Below are positions 47,630 through 59,790 of a stretch of DNA of 64,000 nucleotides, in pieces (position 1 is the first letter of the stretch; every line of letters begins with the position of its first letter). The stretch spans positions 1 through 64,000 of the forward strand of contig QNGE01003056.1 in NCBI GenBank assembly GCA_008508345.1, read 5' to 3'. Origin of the DNA: Paragonimus westermani (taxonomy: Eukaryota; Platyhelminthes; Trematoda; Plagiorchiida; Troglotrematidae). A program made the translations under genes and the position numbers. The notes under the pieces are model-generated. The model did not search any database, was not told the DNA's origin, and saw only the letters and a list, made by a program, of their open reading frames with translations.

Positions 47630-50251
47630 GTAAGTTTTAGTGTCACGATCGTTTGTTGCGATGAACTTCCGGGTAGTTCAGGATTTTATGCTGAACTGTT
47701 TCTTACTGATAGGGTAATAACTGTGTTCAGGTTTTAGCATATTGATATCGGGCCAACTTTGCATTGCAAAAGAAACCGAATTAACCAATAATCATCCGAC
47801 CTGAACTCCACTATCAGATAATACGGAACATTACTATATTCTGCGTTACAGTTAAATACTCGTAAAAAACTCAATCAACTCATAAGCGTCAGTGAAAATG
47901 TCATGAAATAAGTGAGGCCGAAAGCAAACATTTTTGGGGGAATGGAACTTAAGAAGAAAAAGTCAATCCAAGTAAGCCGTAGTTGGTTGTTTCTCAGCAA
48001 CGTAGCAGTTTTATCTTCTAACGGACGTTCTACCTGAGCAGACGTTTGCCAGAAAGAACACTAGCGGATAAAATCCCGTTGTTTTCGTTATGGATATGTC
48101 TAAAACACATTTTGTTAGTAGATATGAATGCCGGTGTGTGGTAATTACTTGTTTTGTGGGCCATAGGATCCCTTTTTGTAGGGACACTAAGAAACCTATT
48201 CTAAGGTGCCTGGATAGAATTGAGCTTCACTGGTCATTTCCCGATGTACATCAAAGACCCCGTCTGTCTACTGATCAATACAACAAATGCGGTACAGCGT
48301 ATACTGTATCACTACCAGACAAATTGTATATCCGATTCGAGAGCAGCGGAAATATGACCATAGAAAACGTTAGGTTTACTTCTTGAAGACGTCAAAAAAT
48401 TTGCCAGTTTTACGATTGGCCGTAAAAGTTTCATAAAACTTGCTAACCAACATGGAACGTGATGAGCATCTTTGAGTATTTATATTAACAGCAAGTCAAA
48501 TGGTTGGAATTACGAAGTAATCAAAGTCTGAATGAGCTGCGCAAACCATTTCCTAACTTGGTGATGTGTTTTTGGAAAACAAACCATTATACGCTTTAAG
48601 AATGTGTGATTCTGACTGAAGTTAATTCGAGAGTTTTACTCCAAACGTGATCTTAAGACAGTTGCTTTCGTCCGTACCGAGTCAGACAAGTGCGTTAAGA
48701 ACGCAGAAATGCCCAGAAGTACCGAGAAAGCAGATTCGACTCCTTGGCGCATTTGTACCACATCCATAGTCCGGGCGGTCAGTTCCCCATCGGATGAGAT
48801 TTTGCCCGTAGGTTGGTGGTGACCTCAGGGTGATTTTATGGTGTAATAAAAAAGACACGGTGTATGAGTTAGATAGTTCCCAATCAGAACACTCAGTGAA
48901 CTAAGTGACTCATATTTTGGTCCAAGACCTCATTTAGGATGTTCACTGGACTAGCCGAAATTATCACAGGTGCAATTTGCTGATTCTCAGTTTCGCAAGT
49001 GACGATTAGAAAAGCTTCCTTTGGATAAGACGTCTCTTTGGATATATTTCTGATTGCTCTTCCAGTCATCTATTGCAATCTTTCTCGTCTACACGCAAAT
49101 GAGTACACTGTTGACCAGGCAGGCTGATAAACAATACCTGAAGCTTCAAGGAATGCCAACGTGATAAAAATTTTCTGCACGATTCCTCAGGTCAAATGTT
49201 TACATACTGACTTTCAAATAGTACACAACAAAGTCTTTTAGGGGATGCTATTGTCTCACAAACTTAGCAACTGATAGTGTAACTCACAGTCAGGAAAACA
49301 GACAGAGATTGTGTTCGAAGATACATCACGCAACAAGAGTAGTTTAAACACAAGTTTTCTTGTGCAGGACGTTTAAGTGACGAACAACTCAAACAATTTT
49401 TCTTCGTGTTTTACATTAGTGAGTTCTGGACCAAGGTCGCTGGTAAACGATTCTTGATTAATGGAATCTAACTATAGGTTTCTTGCTATTTCGACGGTGT
49501 AGCTCAGTTAATCGCGCTACGAAACCCTAACAACCGTATCATCATGCAACACCTGTTTAGACAATATTAAGAATTTCCGACGGATGATGATCTTCAATAA
49601 TGGTCAGCGGTTAGTTCACAGACTGAATTCTAGGACGTGACGGCTTTTCGTACCCAACCGTCGTCAAAACTATGGTGATTGTGATGTGGGCATTCGTAAG
49701 CTGAATGTAGCTGAACACAAGAATTACCCAGAAACGTTGCGGACTGACAACCTAGATCTTTTGGAAAATCGTGCATTTATGGGAAAGAGAAAGCAGACGT
49801 TGCCAAAGCCTTTAGGAATAGTCCGTAGTAAAGTTTTACGCTTAAATCTACAGTACGATGCATCTTTCCAATTAAACCCGTCCTGAGGAAAGAGGCACAG
49901 AATCCTCTTACATGGGTCTGAAATACATATACCGAACTACTAAGAGAGTCCCGTGGCCCAAGATGTTCCTTAACCAAAATGACCAATCAGAATCAGATCA
50001 ACAGTCAACAAAAAATATGTTTAACCTTAAAGTACAACTGATCGCCAACTAGTTTACTTCCTCCTCTTAAGCAGAAAACAGCTGACAACTAACTAAGCAA
50101 GTCGGTTTTTCATCAGGGTCTGTCCAGACTGGTTCAAACCTCCTGACTGTGTGGTTGAATTGAGTGGAAATATCAAATCCATACTTACTTGTCAAATGCA
50201 TAGCAGTCAGACGTGTGTTATAATACTGTCGAAAATACCCATTGAAGTCAT
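47630..50251. other. Intronic sequence, no exon recognised
   Basis: A plus-strand frame of 98 codons (48090-48386) lacks motifs. At about 49498 a TGTAGCTCAGTTAATCGCG stretch resembles the 5' half of a tRNA but has no B box. Confidence 0.4.
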
Positions 50252-50264
50252 GAGAACGACAGAG

Positions 50265-50306
50265 TAGCGAACAAGACTTGTTTTCCGTGTTTGATCATCA
50301 GGCTAA
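50265..50306 (-). ncRNA. Degenerate hammerhead-like motif after PLE fragment 3
   Basis: On the minus strand, about 170 bases after the PLE stop: stem I TAGC with GCTA, core CTGATGA, then GAAA, and stem III AACAA/TTGTT with loop GTC ending in TTC (predicted cut after C complementary to 50269). Stem II (nine bases, TCAAACACG) does not pair well, so this copy is probably weak or dead. Position relative to the PLE frame matches the clearer motif at 34073. Confidence 0.45.
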
Positions 50307-50475
50307 TTACAACACAATAAATATGAAAACAGTGACTAATGTGAGTCAGATAAATGGTCAATATAGGTTAAGGACGACATGTTTGCTATCAGTTATGTGA
50401 TCACTGTTCCAAATCATGGGCTTGATTGATTGTGGGCCAGGGGAGGTTGAGTGTCCGCACGAACTTCTTCTGAGC

Positions 50476-51602
50476 TCAGAGGTCAGAGTTACGCAATCGG
50501 ATGCTGATGGCTTCGGCAACGGTCAACATTCGAAATCTCACCACTTTTGATCGATTCCTTGGCACTCGGTAGGCAATCCGAAAAGCATCTTTCTTACTGA
50601 CAGAATGATTGGAGTCGGTCAAGTGAGCAACAATCGCGTTTGAAACCGTTTTAGTCACACCACTGTTCAACCACGCAGGATGGTGTTCACGCACTCTGTC
50701 CGACAATCGCCTTGTAGTACGACCAATATATGATGCTCGACACGAGCAAACAAATGAGTACACACAAAAATTGGTTGTAAAACATGGAAGTTTGTCTTTG
50801 AGTTGTGACATGATAATGGGTGTTGAACGGAAACTGATACACAATTGAGCGGCAAGGTAGGTTGTTTCGACTGACTTTCTTAGCTTTCTGGAGATAAATT
50901 CGGCCATAGAATCTCCCTTGAAAGGAAGACTAATAAACGCGAGTTTCTTATTCACAGAGGGTGCCTTAAGTTTCAACTCGACCGCCTGCATTGCCTTCTT
51001 AATGAAACGCATTGGGTAGCTATTCTGCATGACCACTTCTTGTAGAAAGTCTAGCTCAGCTTGTAAAGTGTCAGAGGTGCAGATCTTTAAAGCTCTACCC
51101 GTCAGGCATCTTATGAGGTTTCGCTTTCGATTTAGCGGAACAAAACTGTCGAAGTGCATGTACTGGCCGTTCCAAGTCTGTTTTCTGTACACAGTTCGTC
51201 GGATTGAACCATCTTCCCTTCTTACTATATCGACATCCAAAAAGTTTATTTCACCATTGTTCTCTGACTCCTTGGCGAATTTAATGCTGCTATGAGCGGA
51301 GTTAAAAGCTGTCATAATTCTGTCCATGTTAGCATTCTCGTTGATGACGCAAAAAATATCATCAACATAGCGTTTGTAAAATGCAAATTGGTCGATGACC
51401 GTATCCAATTGGTTAGTCTCTAGTTTACTCATGAAAACGACAGCTAACAGGGGACCTAGAGGCGAGTCGATTGCCACTCCATCTCTCTGTCGGTAGATCG
51501 CATTGTTGAACAAAAACTGAACATTACTTGTACAGAGCACCAGCAGTTCTCTTAGTTCATCTTTTGGGATGCCCACGTGTTTACTGTTACGCTCGATGTA
51601 AT
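50476..51602 (-). pseudogene. Penelope-like element fragment 3 (RT palm to GIY-YIG)
   Basis: The longest PLE copy: about 375 open codons on the minus strand to a natural stop. It enters within the RT palm (VGIPKDELRELLVLC), shows GVAIDSPLGPLLA (family GVAMGSPLGP, here ID for MG), YKRYVDDIFCV with the catalytic Asp pair, then INFLDVDIVRREDGS, the thumb and connector. It ends in a GIY-YIG domain (CVYSFVCSCRASYIGRTTRR, REHHPAWLNSG). A stop just upstream of 51602 and the missing N-terminal RT motifs mark 5' truncation. It lies antisense in the intron between exons 2 and 3 of the LARGE-like gene. PLEs insert by target priming and tend to sit near chromosome ends in some animals; nothing here shows that. 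Confidence 0.93.
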
Positions 51603-54600
51603 CGCATAATTATAATTCTGTTGGTCACCTTCACAATGCACTCTTATAAACGACCTCCCAATGCGGCAGTACTCGTGTCTAACCATCTGCTTTTTTTGGT
51701 GTCTTTCGTTTTTTGTTTTCCATTCGTACCGGTACGATGACATGTCATGTGTCTGCCTTTCACGTTTCGTTCTGTTCAATATCCGAACAATCGTTTACTT
51801 CATACCTATGAAAATTCTGCTAACCGTCATTTCCCAAAATATACGGAAGTAGAAAAGTGTGAGCCTTCTTTCTGTACAAAACCATGAACCTACAAACTGT
51901 GCTCACCTTTGTGTCCATGTAAGTTGTTAATGATTTATTTAAAATGTTCTCATATAACAAACCAGCGCCGTTTACAGTTAAAGTGTATGAAACAAGTATA
52001 TATTTATATACACTTGTTTGAAGCACATTTTAATTTAGGTAATTTTGTGGAATAATTTTTGCATTTTCTTACAAGATCTGATTTATTTCTCACTGCAAAA
52101 AAGGGAAACTTTGGTCTTCGTTTTTGAAGTTGTAACCTAACTATTCGGTGTTGTAACATTCTACACTGTTTGTAATCCAAGTAAAGTCAAAATGAAATCA
52201 TTTCTTGAAAATCCTTTGGGAAATCTTTCCACAAACTACCGTAAGACGAGGCCGTATGTCAGATTAGATCACGTGGAAACTCCACTCCAAATCCAATCTG
52301 CCTTGGTGACTGTTATTACCGTGTTGACGGTGTGGGATTCTAATCAGACCTCTTGTTACATCGTCATTCGTTACCTCGGCAAAGGTGGCTTGTTGGTTCC
52401 GCCGTCACACACGTAACCCTACCTCCCATAACATGATGAGCTAGTCGATCATTTATTCTACTGTTTTCGGTCTCACTCCACTTCGACCACCCATGCTATC
52501 GAAGGACACTGATGGTGGGATGTAGATATGAACAGACGTGTGTACTTTTATTCTGCCAGCACAGCAGTGGTCCCATCACGTGGAACTATTAATAACACGT
52601 CATTGCTCGTGGTTGATTAGTTCATTAAAAACAAGTTCACCAAACCATTCATTATAGTATTCCCATTTTCAGAATCAAATGATTCCCTAGTATTCGAACA
52701 GCATTTCTGTCAGTACACACACGCCCATTTCGAAGTATGGGCAATCACTTACGACTAAAAGAGAATTGCTGACATGTTAGAGAAAACACACAATTCTGCG
52801 CGTCGAAAACCAATCGCGTGTGAACGCAAAGAAACTCAGCGCAATTCATGGCTTCGCTCACAACAAGGGATGGAGTCCTCCGAAGCGACAATATTTTGAC
52901 AGAACGCTGACTCGTTAAGTTTCACAGCGATTCTACCAGACGGTTTGCACATGTTAGCTAGAAAGTGTTGGAGGTATACAATGTAGTGTACATATGTATA
53001 TATTAAACAACTTCTGTACAATTTAACTGGTCCCATGCGACACAATAATACGTTACGCGTAATGAAATATTTGTTACCTGCATAAGATAATCTGCATGCA
53101 CGAAACAGTCTATACCCAGTGTAATCACACCTGTAACTCTGCTATGCACCTATCAGCGTACAGTGCTTATAACATATTTACTAGTATATAGTAGATATTA
53201 CATACATTTGATGAATATTTCTTATACTGCATGTTTCTTTGTGATACATTGCGTTATACACACAACATGTTACATGTAATACATACAGCTTATGCACAGA
53301 ATAATATACGTATTTCAGTGCACGTGTATTCGACATGCATTAGCAAAATGTGTATGTAAACAACACTTTGACTGTCATGTGAATCTACTCAAACGGGCCA
53401 GTAGATTTTCATTCAAACCCAGCAAACCCGCAAATGATTAGCGCTTTGAGATATGTCGTTGTAGCACTCGTCTTCTAGATTCACAACAAAAAGGTTTACA
53501 AACTAAAGCATGTATTCAGAAAACATGTCAACCAGCTAATGCTATCTGATGGGGACCAATGAGCTAACACTGAAACTCATATTGAAACACTAAATCTCTG
53601 CTTTGGAACAGTATGACCGCTTCATTTATAGTAGCTGTTGAATATATAAGTTCAAAACAGATATCGTGCTTAGAGCAAATATGCCAATGATTTTAGCGTT
53701 TTAGCTGATTTCGTCTTAAATGCAGGAGCGACCAGAAATTTGGGTTAGGTTGTGAAGTTTTCAGGACAAAACAATCTGTAATGTTAACACGATAGCTCTG
53801 CTTATTCATTTGGTTCTCAACAGATTAAAACTGCTTTTGTTTAATCGTTCATCTTAGGAAAGGACAAATTGTTGAACCAAAGAAGCCAAAGTACCTATGG
53901 GTTTGGATTTCTGTCCTAAATGAAAAGATAAGCGATAAGGTCCGCTTGTTCAAATTGTCATGAACAGACTGTACACTAATACGTGATTTACTGAAGTCAT
54001 TTTTGCACGTAGTGTACAAACAAAACATCGTATGTAACTGTTAACATTTTTCAAGAAAATTTGATGAGAAATTTGGAAGCAAGATATCTGGTTTCTCCCA
54101 CCACTCGACAAGTCCAAAAACACTACTGGATTCTTATTTCCAGACAATAAATTGCGTCCCTTATAATTTGACACAGGAATTGATACTACACTTTTAAACG
54201 TCGCTGTAGAGATATGCTACTATAGCTACATCCGTAGTTAACTGGGTATAATTACCACTAAACATGAATCTTCATGTTGTCACAAGATTTTGCAAAACGA
54301 CAGTGCAAGTTCAACAACAATTGCTACTGTTCACGCCCCACTGGGCGTTAATGTTCCAATTCTATTGTAGAGCTTCTAGTCATACTATCGCAGACTTAGT
54401 ATGATGTTATTCAAGCGATTGGCAGTGTAGCCAGCACCTGAATATCATGTGAGAACAAGTTCTTTCAACTAGGAGACGTGGGCATCCTGCTTGGAACAGA
54501 ACAATTTTATAAGGACTACGGCTTGACCATAGCATAACAGTCACTGGTCATCTCCGATATTCCATCATGTGCAAAGCAGACTTAAAATGTAACAGTGGTA

Positions 54601-55769
54601 TGGGCGTAGTTTTACAAATTTTGACTCAAGAAGCGTGACTGGCACTGATGTTTTTGCCATGACTCTCATAAAGTTGTATTTCATTTCTCAGTTGAAGCAG
54701 AGACGGACACAGTTAACTAACTTTCGTATGAAAGCAGAGGGCAACAAAAATTCATGAATCGTGTTTTATATAAAAAAGAGAATAGCGGTACATTCTTTCA
54801 GGAGTAATGACAAAACCAATTATTCTATCATGAATTTATGACCAGCGCTTTTCTCCCTTAGGAAGTTACCATCACACACCGCGTCTGGACAAAAGAAAAC
54901 GGTGTACACTCCGAACTCAAATTAATTTCATACTGCTCTTCATGCATCAGCAGTAAAATGTTGTAGCAAAATGTGAAAACACACTCTTCCGTTCACCCAA
55001 CTTCATGCATCCCTTGAGGGTCAACTGTTAAATGTCCCCCACAAATCGCAACTGTTCTTTCGAAAATAATTCCATTTTCTCAAACAAAGTGTTGGCTCAT
55101 GTATGTTTTAGGTCTAAACAATTCTCATCTGCAGCTTCCAGTTTTATATTCCGTCCATTTGGACTTGCTAACATGCCGAAGTACAGCAGAATTCCTTTAA
55201 AAATATTTTCTGAGCTCCAGATCTGATGAAAAAACTCCGCATGCCCCAAAGTTCGTTGTTCTAGTAAGCATCTTAATTCTTGGGCAGTCATCGTCACTGG
55301 AAACGAAACAATTTTAATGGAAACAATAAAAATTGCCCGCAGTATTAACAGGCAGCTAAGTTCAGTGGTCAGACACTGGTTATAACCAGTACGGATAAGT
55401 TAGTTTTAATCTCTAGAGCAGTACAAAGGCTTGCGGCAGCCTGCATTGTACATATATTCATCGAATGCTGTAATCATGATTCACATCGTTCTGTTGAGTT
55501 ATGTGAACGTGACAGTAAACCAGTTGAAGACGGAAATACAAGTGCGTGAAGTCTGTAATTTCTCACAAAACCGAATCTCTACAAGACAGGATTCACTGTC
55601 ATTTGATTAAATAATGATTTCATCGACAGGTTTCACTTTCCCGTTGGTCCAGAAGAATCGTTGAAACGACAGGAAATCAATTTAGCCAGTTTGATCAAAC
55701 GTGTTTACTAACCGGCAAGTAACTGTATGGCTTAGTCCCGTACAATATTATGTTCTGCGTTTGTCGTTC
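51603..55769. other. Intronic sequence, no exon recognised
   Basis: AT-rich, only short frames. Nothing recognised. Confidence 0.45.
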
Positions 55770-56520
55770 AGTGTCAAGAAACGTAAAGTCAGACATATTA
55801 ACCATCAAATGTGTATTAATTATTACCTTGGCGACACAGAACTGCTCGTGTCAACATACGAACATGACCCTGAAACTAAAGCGATAAACAGTTTGATTAT
55901 GTCTACAGATTGAGTCACCATGGCTAAAAATGCACAAATAAACCTGGACCTTCGAAGAAGAATTTGTGGGATCTTCTACCGTATGTTCGTCTGCATAACC
56001 CGCCCACACCTGGAAGCGAACATTCAGGCTTGTCCTGTGTTTCTTGGGGAAGAACTAATGTTTATTGGAAGCGTTCAGAGACGAGGTACAAGAAGCCCTA
56101 CTCAGAAATACTGGCAGAATTAGGTCAGCTCTCAATGAATTACAGACATTTAAAGGGAGAACCATGTTTCACCTACAAAATGCTCCACACCTCGGGTCAT
56201 CCACTGGAACATTTGCCATTAAACAAGGACAAACGTTTAAGGGGTCACTTGATAAAACTGAGTAATGGAGCAAGTAGGTCACTTTGTACACAGAACTGCT
56301 CCGTAGTTAGGGTTCGTTCCCATTAGTAAGCGTTGCTTAACCATGTCGTCAAAGCTGAACAGGTTGAGAATTTCACAGTATTATTCGATGGGCACACACG
56401 TAGGAGACAACCGGTGCCACAATTTTCCTAAGCTCGATATTAGCTTACCCTCACAGGTCATCCATTGCGCATGTCTGATTGAATGCTGTTCCAGTGTGTT
56501 TCAGTGTCCGTTATTGAAAT
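55770..56520 (+). pseudogene. CR1-like LINE reverse transcriptase C-terminal fragment
   Basis: The plus strand keeps the signature after the RT palm of CR1/Jockey-type LINEs. KKRKVRHINHQ...YYLGDTELL (family K.KVLH.G..N....Y.L.G..L) is followed, after an in-frame TGA at 55911, by RPHLEANIQACPVFLGEE and GSVQRRGTRS (family RPHLEYAIQAWSPYL...VQRRATK). After a frameshift near 56110 it reads LSMNYRHLKGEPCFTYKML (family LSYRRLRGDLI..YKIL) and later LPSQVIHC. It is clearly dead. It lies sense-oriented in the same intron as PLE fragment 3 and is a different lineage from the RTE-like copies in the first 13 kb. Confidence 0.82.
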
Positions 56521-58215
56521 GGTTGCAGCCAGCTGCTTCATTGAATTGACCTTTTGTTTGGTTCCATTCGCTTTTTCTTTATACTGACAAATCGTCCAAC
56601 ACATTTTTTCACTGACAATTCCAGAGAAAGGAAAGCACAAGCAAAGATATTTTGCCTTTTTATAAAAACCTACAAACCTATCTCCCTCGGACGATATTGC
56701 CTAAGTCACACTGTAGATTTGCGCTTAAGCCATCTTGTACACATGAAACATGTCTATTCTTGAATAAAACACAAGAAACAATTGAGATATACCGAATAAA
56801 ATCGTGCCAAGACAAAAATCTGGTAAGCAGACTCCTTCGTTTATTGCGCAAATGCGAAAGAAAATAGAGGTGTGAGGAAACTACTCTGTAAAAATTGAAA
56901 CATACATGTACTTGTTTTGCGCAAGACAGACTCAGACAACTGAAGGTCTGCGTAATTTAACACATGTTCACAGGCAATGCCCATCAGGCGGAAACCGCCC
57001 ACCTAATGCGTGTACCACAGTCTATTGATATAATTCTCTCTAAGAACAGATATTAAGAAGATCCGCTGCACACTTTCTAGGGACATGAAAATTTGAATTT
57101 TACATTGTTCTCCATATCTACTCTTTTGACCGCTGGTTATTCAGACCTGTGTCATCATCATACATCTGGTAATATGGTTGTGGCATGCTTTTACTGAGCA
57201 CACTTAACAACTTTCAACTGTCCACAGATGAAACATTTGTTAAAACACCTTATTACAACGGATTTAGTACAGCTGAAGCTTGAAGCGATGAACTGTTCGG
57301 TATGAAAGATAAACTGACTCACTCTGTCATGTCCGGAGTACAGTGAAACCCGACTGCGGAATCTGAACTTGTGTTCACAGGAGTTCCCTGTTTGGCACTC
57401 AAGCGGTCATGTTCTAACGTTGGTATAAAAATGATACGGCATCACCGTGACTACATCTTGTATTCCAGTTACATTAGAGTCATACTGTAATGGAGAACAT
57501 CAAATTTTTCTCTTGATTGCCACATCCCCAAGTATTGCATGTTTATGGTACCATATCATCCTGAAAGTGTGACGTTAATGAATGAGGTCCGTGGGCCATA
57601 TAAAACAAACATCACATAAATATGATTGAAGTTTTTGCTTCCCAACGGGATTTATCGTCATTCTCTTTCAAATCTTAACACTATTAGGATTGATTAATAG
57701 TATATAACGTGTGATTGTGAAGTGAGCGTAATAATCACATCCGAATTATGCTTACACCATGCATGACCGAATTTCTCACAACCAACCGTAATTTTCTTTG
57801 GGCTGGGATAGATGAATAAGCAAAATTGCTTCTGATCATTCGAATCGATGACCCAATGATCCGAACTACTTGGTTTAATTGGAGCAACCAGTCTGACTGA
57901 ATAAGTTGAACGCGCTTGGTCATTAATGTCTTATGACTTCTTTGGCATCATATAAAGAATGGTCTTTTAGGAATTTTTTCATTATATAGATTAGTTCGCT
58001 AGGACCACAATTCAAACTTATCTAATCACTCTTAAAGCTTTCTATTGGGGAACTACAGTTGCACGAGTTGACGTGTTTTGGTTCCTATATTGATGCATAA
58101 TGTTGGCGAAATTCGGTTGATATTTTTGTTGTTGTTAAGTACAGTTTAAACAATCCAGGTCTCTTGAACTAAGATGCACGCCATCCGTTTGACCTATTTC
58201 CTAATCCATTCATAG
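56521..58215. other. Intronic sequence, no exon recognised
   Basis: Nothing recognised up to the acceptor of exon 3. Confidence 0.5.
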
Positions 58216-58311
58216 CGCTATGTTCAAGCGATTCCCGATGTTCATACGGCAGGTGTACCAGCGCTAGTCAAAATTGCCGTACCAGAGATCCTTGATGAAG
58301 GCTTGAACAAA
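58216..58311 (+). CDS. LARGE-like glycosyltransferase, exon 3
   Basis: 32 codons between CATTCATAG and GTAAGG, phase 0 at both ends. IPDVHTAGVPALVKIAVPEI and LDEGLNK align with [21 protein letters not shown] of LARGE, the helix preceding the DXD strand. It joins in frame to exon 2 (after a 10.6-kb intron) and exon 4. Confidence 0.82.
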
Positions 58312-59120
58312 GTAAGGAAAACAGTTACACGATGCAATGAACTGTGGTGTACTTTGTGTATTATAGATGTTACGAAATACGAATACTTCTATTCTGTGTC
58401 TTAGTGCACATTATGAATACTGAAGAAACTTTCGTATATGGTGCAGGCAATTCTGATCATAAACCATAAACCGAAAGATGCGACCTAACTTATGATTTGG
58501 TAGATGAGTCAATTGTAGAATACAATCTTTTAAAGCGGAACAAACCACTTCATTCAATATTTCGTTGTTGTTTTTGTTCGTTCAGAATCAGGCTATCACA
58601 CACGTGAATTTAGGATAATATTTTCCAATTCGTTATCACTGCCCAAGTGAAATTCATATTACACAGTTTTTTGATAACTTTTGCGTGCAAACAGTAAGTT
58701 TATCTGAGGCAGGTACCCACATGCCGTGAATTTATTACACACTTTTTGAACCAGTGAGCTGTGGCATCAAGTTAGACGATATTCCGGTGGAAACCGTGTG
58801 GAACATGAATGAACTGGTCTTGTGGGTGAGCCTATAGCAATTCGATAACCAGTTTTTGATAGCAGACAGAATGAAAATTATTTGACTCAGCCGTAAATTG
58901 CGGTTCGTCAGCAGTTTCTCTTATCTAACTAGATTAACCAGCTGCGATAAACAAACCACCGCATTTTAGTCACAACAATTGTTGTGTTGATAGCTCTTGT
59001 TGGCTATTTGAAACGACTAGTATTTTCACTAAATTTCCTTTGCGATTCATTACTGATTTTTCCAGTAAGTTTAAATAACTGACTGTCACGAACCCACGGT
59101 TATTTTATTCATACGCGTAG

Positions 59121-59204
59121 GTGTTGTTGATGGACACCGACATGCTAATAAACCATGATATCGGCGAACTGTGGAGAGAATTCTCGAATTTCAACCTCAA
59201 TCAA
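59121..59204 (+). CDS. LARGE-like glycosyltransferase, exon 4 (DXD motif)
   Basis: 28 codons, phase 0 at both ends (GCGTAG acceptor, GTAAGC donor). VLLMDTDMLINHDIGELWRE matches VIVLDTDITFATDIAELW. DTD is the metal- and nucleotide-sugar-binding DXD motif of the first (xylosyltransferase-type) GT-A domain and is intact. Confidence 0.88.
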
Positions 59205-59718
59205 GTAAGCACTTGATAGTTAGGCGGTGTCATATTGAAGTTCCTAAGGATGGATGGCATACATTGTTATATATGTTGGATTGTAAACTTTAGAAAGTTC
59301 CATCACAGACAATTTAATAATTATCACAAGCCTTGAATTTCGTACAACTAATGTGCTGAACTCATTTCCCAATTAGTTATGCATAATTCGGTTACACAGC
59401 GACTGAGAAAAGTTAAGTGCTAATCTTGAAATTCTATTAATAATTATATGGCTTATGCATTTAGGTTTCTAAAAGATCTTTATTTAGAAATTGTGTCAAC
59501 AAAGAAGGTAATGGCTACAAAACTGTTGGTAATGATAGTGATTATTATAATGATAATGAGGTTGATGTGTTTGGGTGAGTTAGGTAGGTTGTCGATAAAG
59601 CATGTAGTTTCATCTTAACCCTACATGGTGAAACATTTAGTAATTTTTGACAAAGTTTTAACTTTACGTTTCAAGCACACTCAGGGTAATGTTTACTTTG
59701 TGCTCTCATTTAACCCAG

Positions 59719-59790
59719 TGCATCGGAGGTGTGGTGGTTCAGAATGACAAATACGCTTCTAGCCTTCATACTATTGACTGGCCAATCTAC
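59719..59790 (+). CDS. LARGE-like glycosyltransferase, exon 5
   Basis: 24 codons, phase 0 at both ends (ACCCAG acceptor, GTGAGT donor). CIGGVVVQNDKYAS followed by TIDWPIY corresponds to VLGLVENQSDWYL of LARGE. The next expected block (G.G.NTGVILL) was not found before the window ends, nor were the second catalytic domain and stop codon, so the gene runs on to the right. Confidence 0.8.

Noticed and set aside
49494..49545. tRNA-like TGTAGCTCAGTTAATCGCG
   Set aside because: No T arm or B box follows, and no acceptor stem closes it.
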